This document shows positions 51,779 to 59,703 of a stretch of 64,000 bases of DNA, one piece after another; within the stretch, counting starts at the first letter, position 1; every line of letters starts with the position of its first letter. Source of the stretch: Deltaproteobacteria bacterium (GTDB lineage Bacteria; Myxococcota_A; UBA9160; SZUA-336); the NCBI GenBank assembly GCA_029261925.1, contig JAJDAJ010000093.1, positions 1 through 64,000 on the forward strand, read 5' to 3'. The notes under the pieces are model-generated. The model did not search any database and was not told where the DNA came from. It saw only the letters and a list, made by a program, of their open reading frames with translations. Position numbers and translations under genes: made by a program.

Positions 51779-52537
51779 CTACTTCCCGAGGACCGCGATG
51801 GACGCCTCGCTGGCCTCGGCGAAGCGCTCCCCCGTGAGCGGCCGGGTCCGGATGTCGCCCAGGACGATGTTGTACTGGTGAGCCTGCTCGTGGAAGGGGA
51901 GCTTCTCCATCTCCTCCAGCCAGTGCCGGAGCTTCGGGAAGCCGTCGAAGTCGAACAGGCTCGCCCACCTGAGCTGCGCCAGCTCCTCGTAGCAGGCGAT
52001 GTCCGCGATCGTGGCAGCGGGCGCGCACAGGAAGGTCGATCCGTCCTGGAAGCAGCTTCCCTCGATCAGGCCCGCGACGTCGCGAACTGCGGCCTGGCCG
52101 AGCTGCAGCCGGTCGGGATGAAGTGCCTTCGCCTCGCGCGGGGTTCCCCTGATCCGTTCCGGGAACGCAGCCATGACGTGCGGGGACATCAGCTCCGTGG
52201 TCGCGCGCCGGGTGAAGCTGTGGTGGAAATGCAGGTACTGGTGCACGCGGGCTCGCGTCCGGAGATCCGCGGGCAGCAGGTCATCCCAGCCGTGCTTCTC
52301 GGACAGGTAGATCAGGATCGCGGGCATCTCGTACAGGGCGAAGGCCCCGTCCTCGATCGTGGGGACCTGGCCCGTGGGATTGAGCCGCAGGAGAGGCCGC
52401 TCGTCGCCGGCCTCGTCGAAGCGGACCGGCCTCAGCTCGAAGGGCAGCCCCTTGATCAGGCAGGTCCAGCAGACGGCGCGTACGGGCTGGCTGGCGGGTA
52501 CGCCGTGGATGACGAGGCGCGCTGATTCCGAGCCCAT
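51779..52537 (-). CDS. Glutathione S-transferase family protein
   Basis: The product is 252 residues from the ATG at 52537 (MGSESARLVIHGVPASQPVR). Thioredoxin-fold N-domain with GQVPTIEDGAFALYEMPAIL, then helical domain with ADIACYEELAQLRWASLFDF. It is clearly paralogous to the GST at 6508-7284 (shared KHGWDDL, ADIACYEELAQL). Conjugation of electrophiles such as epoxides or aldehydes produced by the P450 is an inference from the shared strand and spacing. Confidence 0.88.
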   Translation of the reverse strand: MGSESARLVIHGVPASQPVRAVCWTCLIKGLPFELRPVRFDEAGDERPLLRLNPTGQVPTIEDGAFALYEMPAILIYLSEKHGWDDLLPADLRTRARVHQYLHFHHSFTRRATTELMSPHVMAAFPERIRGTPREAKALHPDRLQLGQAAVRDVAGLIEGSCFQDGSTFLCAPAATIADIACYEELAQLRWASLFDFDGFPKLRHWLEEMEKLPFHEQAHQYNIVLGDIRTRPLTGERFAEASEASIAVLGK

Positions 52538-52743
52538 GAACGGCCTCCTGGTCCCGCTCGACGGAGAACACACCGAGCCCGGGCGCCATCGTAGCAGCCC
52601 TGCCCGCTCCCACGCGCGCGCCCGTGTGCTCTGCACCCCGGAGATCGCGAATGCGTTCGTGGTTTACACTGTGCCGGCCGGGTACGTTCACCGCGGGCGG
52701 AGCCGTGCAGGATCACGATCGACGCGGCGCCTTGGGAGCACGC

Positions 52744-54720
52744 GTGAGCCGTTTCATCAGCGGGCTGACTGCTCTGACCGTCCTGGCCCTGGCACCCGCG
52801 CTCCGCGCCCAGGACGCCTGCCCGGATCGCTCGGAGCTGCGCCAGGCCTACTTCGGCGATCTGCACGTTCACACCGGTGTGTCGGCGGACGCCATGCTCT
52901 TCGGCACCACGAACCGTCCCGACGATGCGTATCGCTTCGCGCGCGGCCAGCGGGTCGAGCTCAAGCAGACCCACGGCACGGCAGCGCCGATCCAGGCGCG
53001 CATCGCGCGGCCGCTCGATTTCGCGGCCGTGACCGATCACGCCGAGAACCTGGGTGCGATGTCTCTGTGCACGACGCCCGGCTCACCGGTCTACGACAGC
53101 GCCGGCTGCCGGCTGGTCCGCACGCCGCTGTCGCGGGAAAGCATGGCGGAGTTCTCGGAGCAGCTCGGCCAGATCTTCCAGACGCTCTACACGAGCGAGG
53201 AGATCTGCGGCAAGGATCGCCAGCGCTGTCGCGCGGCGGCGCGGGCGCCGTGGCACGAGATCCAGGCGGCGGCGGAGCGCTGGAATGATCCCTGCGCTTT
53301 CACGGCCTTCATCGGGTACGAGTACTCTCCCACTCCCGAGGGCTCCAAGCTGCACCACAACGTGATCTTCCGCGGTCGCAGCGTGATGGAGGCGCCGATC
53401 TCCTGGCTGGACGCGCCGTCGATGATCGACTTCTGGCGGCAGCTCCGTTCCGGTTGCCGGCAGGCGGGAACCGGGTGCGACGTCCTGGCCATTCCCCACA
53501 ACCCCAACCTGGGCAACGGTCGGATGTTCGCGCTCGACTACGGCGGCGAGACCGACCCGGCCCGGCAGCGCGAGATCGCGCGGCTGCGCGCCGAGATCGA
53601 GCCGGTCGTCGAGATCTTCCAGCAGAAGGGTGACTCGGAGTGCCGTCAGGGCCTGTGGAAGGTGCTGGGTCAGGCCGACCCGTTCTGTGGCTTCGAGAAG
53701 TACCGCGACTGGCAGGGCGCCGTGCACGAGGACTGTCGCGACGGGCAGGGCGCCGGCGCCATGCAGAATCGCGGCTGTGTGTCGCGGCTGGACTACGCGC
53801 GTCACGCCCTGGCCGCCGGCCTGGCCGAGCAGCGGCGCATCGGTGCGAACCCGCATCGCTTCGGCGTGATCGGCAGCACCGACGCCCACGATGGCTCGGC
53901 GGGAGACGTGGACGAGTGGATTCACGACGGCGTGCAGCGCCAGCCGATGGTGATCGAGCCGGGCCGCATGTCGCCGGGTGGCCTGGCGGGAGTCTGGGCG
54001 CGCGAGAACACCCGCGAGGAGATCTTCGACGCCATGCGCCGTCGCGAGATCTTCGCCACCAGCGGACCGCGGATGAGCGTGCGTCTGTTCGCCGGATGGG
54101 AGCTCGCCGACGACGTCTGTGGAGATCCCGGGATGCTCGAGCGCGCCTACCGCGACGGCGTTCCCATGGGAGCCGAGCTTCCCTACCAGGAAGACCCCCG
54201 GGGGCCCCGTTTCCTGGTCTCGGCGCTGGCCGATCCCGGCACCGCGGATCATCCGGGCACGCAGCTGCAGCGCGCGCAGATCGTCAAGGTCTGGGCCGGT
54301 GAAGGCGACGAGCTTCACCAGGCGGTCCACGACGTGGCCGGCGGCGACACCGGCGCCAGCGTCGATCCGCTCAGCTGTGAGCGCTCCGGCCCGGGGTCGC
54401 ACGCGCTCTGCGGCATCTGGCGAGATCCCGACTACGATCCCGCGCAGGGCGCGGCCTACTACGCGCGCGTGATCGAGAATCCGAGCTGTCGACACAGCGC
54501 ACACGCGTGTCGTCGGGCGGCGGCCGAGGGGCGCACGCGACCCGCCTACTGCAGCGGGCAAGGCGTGCCCATGCAGGTGCAGGAGCGCGCCTGGAGCTCG
54601 CCGATCTGGCTGGCTCCCGCGCCCGCGACGCCGCCCGGACCCCGCGAGCTGCGCGAAGACGCGGACGGCAACGGGAGCCGGCTTGCCGGACCCGGGTCCC
54701 GGGTCCCGGTGCGGAGGTAG
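52744..54720 (+). CDS. Secreted DUF3604 (PHP-like metallohydrolase) protein
   Basis: The product is 658 residues from a GTG at 52744, with a GGGAG site before it and a signal peptide (SRFISGLTALTVLALAPALRAQ). An in-frame GTG at 52705 is the alternative. DUF3604 metal motifs: FGDLHVHTGVSADA (~37), AVTDHAE (~96) and GSTDAHDG (~377), which fit a PHP-type metal-dependent phosphoesterase fold. It is probably periplasmic or extracellular. No substrate is known for the family. Four bases separate its stop from the start of the next gene, so they form an operon. Confidence 0.88.
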   Translation: MSRFISGLTALTVLALAPALRAQDACPDRSELRQAYFGDLHVHTGVSADAMLFGTTNRPDDAYRFARGQRVELKQTHGTAAPIQARIARPLDFAAVTDHAENLGAMSLCTTPGSPVYDSAGCRLVRTPLSRESMAEFSEQLGQIFQTLYTSEEICGKDRQRCRAAARAPWHEIQAAAERWNDPCAFTAFIGYEYSPTPEGSKLHHNVIFRGRSVMEAPISWLDAPSMIDFWRQLRSGCRQAGTGCDVLAIPHNPNLGNGRMFALDYGGETDPARQREIARLRAEIEPVVEIFQQKGDSECRQGLWKVLGQADPFCGFEKYRDWQGAVHEDCRDGQGAGAMQNRGCVSRLDYARHALAAGLAEQRRIGANPHRFGVIGSTDAHDGSAGDVDEWIHDGVQRQPMVIEPGRMSPGGLAGVWARENTREEIFDAMRRREIFATSGPRMSVRLFAGWELADDVCGDPGMLERAYRDGVPMGAELPYQEDPRGPRFLVSALADPGTADHPGTQLQRAQIVKVWAGEGDELHQAVHDVAGGDTGASVDPLSCERSGPGSHALCGIWRDPDYDPAQGAAYYARVIENPSCRHSAHACRRAAAEGRTRPAYCSGQGVPMQVQERAWSSPIWLAPAPATPPGPRELREDADGNGSRLAGPGSRVPVRR

Positions 54721-54724
54721 TCCC

Positions 54725-55792
54725 ATGCTTCGATCCGCTTCCCTGATCGCCTGCTTGCTGCTCGCGGCCTGTGCGCAGACCGGGCCGGGCCGCGCGCCGA
54801 TCTCCGGCTGCGAGCCCGTCGGCAGCGCTCGCCCCGTCTGTGGCTTCCAGGGCCCCGAGGACCTCGTGGCGCTGCCCGGAGCGCAGGCGCTGCTCGTGAG
54901 CGAGTACGGCGACTCGACGGGATCGCTGCCCGGACGCCTGGCGCTGCTCGTCCTCGACACCGAGGAGCGACGGGTGCTCTACCGCGCGGGCGACGCCCGG
55001 GGCGCGCCCACTCCGGGCTGGGGCGATCCGGCCTGTCCGGGTCCGCCGGATGTGTTCAGCCCGCATGGCATCGATCTGGCGCCCCGGCCCGACGGCGCTC
55101 TCGCGCTGGCGGTGGTGCAGCACGGTGGCCGCGAGTCGATCGAGCTCTTCGAGGTGAGCGGCGGCGGCGCACGCTGGGGCGTGACCTGGCGCGGCTGCCT
55201 GGTGCCGCCCGAGGGGAGCGCGCTCAACGACGTGATCCTGCTCTCGGATGGCGGGGTGCTCGCCTCGCACATGGGGCGCCGCTACGCCGGTGCGGAGCCT
55301 CTCGAGCCCGACGACCTCGGCTTCGTGCTGCGCTGGTCGCCGGACGCCGAGGTGTCGAAGGTCGCGGGCAGCGAGGTGCGGCTCGCGAACGGACTGGAGG
55401 TCTCGGCCGACGAGAAAACCCTCTACCTCAACTCGAGCATGGGGGACGGTCTGAGCAGGATTGACCTGGCCACGGGTCAGCTGACCGGTCGCGCCGACGT
55501 GCCGACCCTCGACAACGCGACCTGGGCGCCCGACGGCAGCCTTCTGGTGGCGTCCCTCGAGCCCATCGAGAACGAGCTGTTCATGGATTGCCTCGGGATG
55601 ACGTCGGGCGCCTGCCCCATCGACTTTCGCATCGTGGCGGTCGATCCCGGAACTCTCGCCACGCGCGTCCTGTTCGACGGCAGGGGATCTCCCATGGGCG
55701 CGGGAACCGTCGGACTCCAGCTGGGCGACGAGCTCTTCGTGGGCTCCTTCGCGGGCGATCGCATCCTGCGCGTGCGCCTCGAGGCGCGGTGA
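54725..55792 (+). CDS. SMP-30/propeller-like lipoprotein
   Basis: The product is 355 residues. Lipobox LLLAAC at the N-terminus predicts lipid anchoring after cleavage at the Cys. The body reads as a six-bladed-propeller protein of the SMP-30/arylesterase-like type: GPEDLVALPGAQALLVSEYG, FSPHGIDLAPRPDGALAL, LNDVILLSDGGVLASHMG and ANGLEVSADEKTLYLNSSMG. Esterase or lactonase activity is likely but not proven. Lactones from the BVMOs would be plausible substrates, by inference. It follows the DUF3604 gene by four bases. Confidence 0.82.
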   Translation: MLRSASLIACLLLAACAQTGPGRAPISGCEPVGSARPVCGFQGPEDLVALPGAQALLVSEYGDSTGSLPGRLALLVLDTEERRVLYRAGDARGAPTPGWGDPACPGPPDVFSPHGIDLAPRPDGALALAVVQHGGRESIELFEVSGGGARWGVTWRGCLVPPEGSALNDVILLSDGGVLASHMGRRYAGAEPLEPDDLGFVLRWSPDAEVSKVAGSEVRLANGLEVSADEKTLYLNSSMGDGLSRIDLATGQLTGRADVPTLDNATWAPDGSLLVASLEPIENELFMDCLGMTSGACPIDFRIVAVDPGTLATRVLFDGRGSPMGAGTVGLQLGDELFVGSFAGDRILRVRLEAR

Positions 55793-55949
55793 CGTCGGCC
55801 CGGGGTCCGACGCAGGCGGGAGCGCGCCGGGCTGCGCCGGGCGCGCGGGCATGCCGGACCCGGTCGGCTCTTCGCGGTCGGTGCAGGACTTCGACACGGG
55901 AGGGTCGGGTAGCTCGTCGCGGGCCCCCGATCGACGGTGGCCGGCTCTG

Positions 55950-57197
55950 CTAGGCCGCCGGCCGCAGCTTGTACCGCACCGGCATGTGCTTGATCCCGCC
56001 GAGGGTGACCGAGCGGAGGCGCTCGATCGGGCCGGTCAGCTCGATGTGCTCGAGCCGCGGGGCCAGGTGCCGGTAGATGACCTCGAGCTCGAGACGCGCC
56101 ACGTGGGCGCCCAGGCAGAAGTGCTCGCCGACACCGAAGGCGAGGTGTCGGTTGGGTGCGCGGTCGATCCGGAAGCTGTACGGATCATCGAAGACGGCCT
56201 CGTCGCGATTGGCGGAGGGATAGAACAGGGCGGCGAGGTCGCCCTCGCGGATCTTCTGGCCGTGCAGCTCGCAGCTCTCGGTCGCGCGGCGCGTGAAGTG
56301 GATCACCGGGGTGGTCCAGCGCAGGACCTCCTCCACCGCGGGCTTCAGGAGCTCGGGGTCGTCGCACAGGGCCGCCCACTGATCCGGGTTCTCGATGAAC
56401 GCGAGCATGCCGCCGCTCGTCGCGTTGCGTGTGGTCTCGTTGCCCCCGGCGACGAGGACCAGGGAGTACATCAGCATCTCCGGGACGCTCATCGAGCGGT
56501 CGCCCAGATCCGCATGGACCAGCGCGCTTACCAGGTCGTCCTCGGGCTGTTCACGGCGCCGTCGCGCCAGATCATCGAAGTACTCGAAGATCTCGATCCG
56601 GGCCGCCTCGGTGGTCTCCTGCTGGCTGCGCCCCTGCTGGTACTCGGGGTCTCCCGCACCTGCCGTCTGGTTGGTCCAGTCGAACAGCCGGGGCCAGTCC
56701 GGCCGGGGCACGCCGAGCATCCAGCCGATCACCGCGATCGGAATCGGGGCGGAGAGCTTCTCCACGAAGTCGATCTCGGCGAAGGCGTCGCCGGTCGTCA
56801 CCTCGTCGAGCACCTCGAGCGCCAGGTCCTCCACGTCGCGGTAGACCCGGCGCAGGCCGCGCGGCGTGAAGCGGCGACTGATGATCTGGCGGTAGATCCC
56901 GTGCACCGGGGGATTCATGTCGAGGACCGTGGGCGGTAGCTGTACCTGGCCGCCGTCGCGGCTCAGCTCCATGTTCAGCGGCTTCCCGCTCTCGAAGCGC
57001 CGCGGCTGGCGCGAGACCTCCACGATGTCGGCGTGCCGGGTCACGGCCCAGTAGTCGCGTCCATCGGGCGCCACCAGCCGCGCCACCGGAGCTTCCTCCC
57101 GCAGCCGCTGCCACTGCTCATGCGGGTAGCCGAGGTCCTGGTAGGACTGCGGGTCGAGCAGCCGGGGCATCTCCGCTGCTGCGAGTGCCTGACTCAT
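55950..57197 (-). CDS. Cytochrome P450 (CYP125/CYP142-like group)
   Basis: The product is 415 residues from the ATG at 57197. Oxygen site LVAGGNETTRNATSG, ExxR in EEVLR, haem loop FGVGEHFCLGAHVARLE. The NETTRNA sequence is typical for the group of P450s that hydroxylate sterol or terpenoid side chains (CYP124, 125, 142). Together with the paired acyl-CoA dehydrogenases it hints at isoprenoid breakdown. It faces the PQQ dehydrogenase gene across a 144-base divergent region. Confidence 0.92.
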   Translation of the reverse strand: MSQALAAAEMPRLLDPQSYQDLGYPHEQWQRLREEAPVARLVAPDGRDYWAVTRHADIVEVSRQPRRFESGKPLNMELSRDGGQVQLPPTVLDMNPPVHGIYRQIISRRFTPRGLRRVYRDVEDLALEVLDEVTTGDAFAEIDFVEKLSAPIPIAVIGWMLGVPRPDWPRLFDWTNQTAGAGDPEYQQGRSQQETTEAARIEIFEYFDDLARRRREQPEDDLVSALVHADLGDRSMSVPEMLMYSLVLVAGGNETTRNATSGGMLAFIENPDQWAALCDDPELLKPAVEEVLRWTTPVIHFTRRATESCELHGQKIREGDLAALFYPSANRDEAVFDDPYSFRIDRAPNRHLAFGVGEHFCLGAHVARLELEVIYRHLAPRLEHIELTGPIERLRSVTLGGIKHMPVRYKLRPAA

Positions 57198-57341
57198 GAG
57201 CTCTTCCCCCCAGGAGCGGCGCTGGACAGACCCTCTCGCCCGTCGCGGAGGCCTGCATCGTGCCGCGGGCCGCGCGGTACGGGCCCGGCAGGCAAAGTAC
57301 CATAGGGACCCGGCGAGGGCCGGAGAGCGGGAGGGGTGAGC

Positions 57342-59456
57342 ATGACGGAGCTGCGGCGGGGGCACGGTACCGGATGGCGGGTCGCACGCGTCGGACCGAT
57401 GGGCAGCGCGCGCAGCGGGCGCGCCGCGGCCGCCGTCGGTCTGGTCGTGACGCTCGCCGCGACCGCCTGCACGCCGGCGCCGCCCGCCCAGCGTGCCATC
57501 GACGCCGCGCGGCTGCGCGAGCCGGAGGCCCGCAGCTGGCTGGCGCACGGCCGCACCCAGGACGAGCAGCGGCACAGCCCCCTGGTCCGGATCCACGAGC
57601 GGAACGCGGCGGATCTCGGGCTGGCCTGGAGCTTCGATCTCGAGACGGAGCAGGTGGTCGAGGCCACGCCGCTGGTCGCCGATGGCGTGATGTACGTGAC
57701 CGGGCCCTGGAGCGTCGTCCACGCTCTCGACGCTCGCACCGGTGCGCGGCGCTGGACCTGGGATCCGGGGGTCGCCACGCGGCACCGCTCGCGCGTCGCC
57801 TGCTGTGGCGTGGTCAATCGGGGTGTGGCGCTTCACGAAGGTCGTGTCTACGTCGGCACGCTCGACGGTCGCCTCGTGGCCCTCGACGCCGCGAGCGGCG
57901 AGCCGGTCTGGCAGGTCGTGACCTTCGATCGCGAGCAGCCCTACACGATCACGGGCGCGCCGCGCGTCGTCGCGGGGAACGTGATCATAGGGAACGGGGG
58001 AGCGGAGTTCGGGGTGCGCGGCTACGTGTCCGCGTACGACGCCGCGACCGGGGAGCTGGTCTGGCGCACGTACACGGTCCCGGGGGACCCGTCACTGCCG
58101 TTCGAGTCCGGAGCTCTCGAGCAAGCGGCCAGCACCTGGTCGGGCGAGTGGTGGAAGCGCGGGGGCGGTGGGACCGTCTGGGACTCCATGGCCTACGATC
58201 CCGGGCTCGACCTGCTCTACGTGGGCACCGGCAATGGCTCCCCGCAGGCCCGGGAGCTGCGCAGTCCCGGTGGCGGGGACAACCTGTTCCTGGCGTCGAT
58301 CCTCGCACTGCGACCGCGGACCGGAGAGCTGGTCTGGCACTACCAGACGACGCCCGCGGACAACTGGGACTACACGGCGACCCAGCACATCGTGCTGGCC
58401 GACCTCCAGATCGGCGGACGCACGCGCAAGGTCGCGATGCAGGCGCCGAAGAACGGCTTCTTCTTCGTGCTCGATCGCGAGACGGGCGAGTTCATCTCGG
58501 GCGTCCCGTTCGCGCGCGTCACCTGGGCCCGGGGCATCGACGCGGCCGGGAGGCCGGTCGAGGCGCCCGAGGCGGACTACGGCGAGCGGGAGGTCATCCT
58601 GCTCCCGGGTCCGATGGGAGCGCACAACTGGAACAGCATGTCGTTCAGCCCCGAGACGGGACTCGTGTATCTCCCCGCGCACGATCTGCCCTGGCCCTTC
58701 GTGCTCGAGCCCGGCTGGGTGGAGCTCCCGAACTCACTGAACACGGGGATGGATCTGTCCTTTCTGGCCTTTCCCCCGGTCGGCCGGCCCGAGCTGACCC
58801 CGCAGGGATACCTGCTGGCATGGGATCCCGTGGCCCAGCGCGAGGTCTGGCGCAAGGAGTTCGCGATCCCGATGAACGGGGGGACGCTCTCCACGGCCGG
58901 GAACCTGGTCTTCCAGGGCACCGCCGACGGTCGCTTCGTCGCCTATCGTGCCAGCGACGGCGCGGAGCTGTGGGAGGCCGCGACGGGGACCGGCGTCGTT
59001 GCCGCGCCGATCTCGTACGAGCTCGACGGCGTGCAGTACGTCGCGATCGCCGCCGGCTTCCGCGGCGCGGGTGCGCGAGGCAAAGGGCGCGTGCTCGCCT
59101 TCACCCTGGGCGGCAACGCCGGGCTCGATCCGGCTCCACCGGCTCCCGAGCCGCCTGCCCTCCCGCCGGCGCCCGCGGGCGCGAGCGTCAGCCGCGGGGG
59201 AGCCCTGTACGTGCGTCACTGCCTGATCTGCCACGGGACGTACGCCGTGGGCGACATCAATGGACCCGATCTGCGCTTCTCCCCGGCCGGCGTCCACGAT
59301 CGCTTCGTCGAGATCACGCTCGGTGGAATCCGCGCGGATCTGGGCATGCCGTCGTTCGCGGACGTCCTCGGGGCGTCCGACGTGCGGGACATCCAGGCCT
59401 ACATCCTCGCGCGCGCCGCTGGATCGGGCTCGGACGGCGCAGCGCCGCGGGACTGA
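57342..59456 (+). CDS. PQQ-dependent dehydrogenase with C-terminal cytochrome c domain
   Basis: The product is 704 residues, started at ATG 57342 (GTG 57336 is possible). Lipobox-like VTLAATAC in the N-terminus suggests a lipoprotein. Type-II quinohaemoprotein alcohol dehydrogenase: eight-bladed propeller (~60-570) with PQQ-ring vicinal Cys pair VACCGVV, the catalytic Asp in [11 protein letters not shown], and the C-terminal haem c site CLICHG (~625). It oxidises alcohols in the periplasm and passes electrons on through its own haem. It is convergent with the diheme fusion protein. Confidence 0.91.
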   Translation: MTELRRGHGTGWRVARVGPMGSARSGRAAAAVGLVVTLAATACTPAPPAQRAIDAARLREPEARSWLAHGRTQDEQRHSPLVRIHERNAADLGLAWSFDLETEQVVEATPLVADGVMYVTGPWSVVHALDARTGARRWTWDPGVATRHRSRVACCGVVNRGVALHEGRVYVGTLDGRLVALDAASGEPVWQVVTFDREQPYTITGAPRVVAGNVIIGNGGAEFGVRGYVSAYDAATGELVWRTYTVPGDPSLPFESGALEQAASTWSGEWWKRGGGGTVWDSMAYDPGLDLLYVGTGNGSPQARELRSPGGGDNLFLASILALRPRTGELVWHYQTTPADNWDYTATQHIVLADLQIGGRTRKVAMQAPKNGFFFVLDRETGEFISGVPFARVTWARGIDAAGRPVEAPEADYGEREVILLPGPMGAHNWNSMSFSPETGLVYLPAHDLPWPFVLEPGWVELPNSLNTGMDLSFLAFPPVGRPELTPQGYLLAWDPVAQREVWRKEFAIPMNGGTLSTAGNLVFQGTADGRFVAYRASDGAELWEAATGTGVVAAPISYELDGVQYVAIAAGFRGAGARGKGRVLAFTLGGNAGLDPAPPAPEPPALPPAPAGASVSRGGALYVRHCLICHGTYAVGDINGPDLRFSPAGVHDRFVEITLGGIRADLGMPSFADVLGASDVRDIQAYILARAAGSGSDGAAPRD

Positions 59457-59499
59457 CCCGCACGCTCCGCAGCAGCGGATCGCGTCTCCGCGCCGGGAA

Positions 59500-59703
59500 T
59501 CACGGGCTTGGGTACTCCGCGCAGTATGCCGGAGCCCCGAAGATCTTCGCGTTCACTCCGAGGATGTCGCTCACGTTGCAGAGCGCATCCTCGTTGGTGT
59601 CACAGAGCGGACTGGCGGTCTCTTGCCCGAAGATGGCGCTGACGATCGCGAGGATGTCGACGATGTCCACCCTGCCGTCACCGTTCTGATCTCCACACTC
59701 GCA
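59500..59703 (-). repeat. 67-residue Cys-framed double EF-hand module, copy 3
   Basis: It is C-terminal in its protein: CECGDQNGDGRVDIVDIL, LCDTNEDALCNVSDIL, NAKIFGAPAYCAEYPSP and stop. It matches the modules at 3498-3698 and 11148-11351 over its full length. The preceding 20 residues (DLC...DSDGNGIGNA) are conserved too. Confidence 0.78.
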
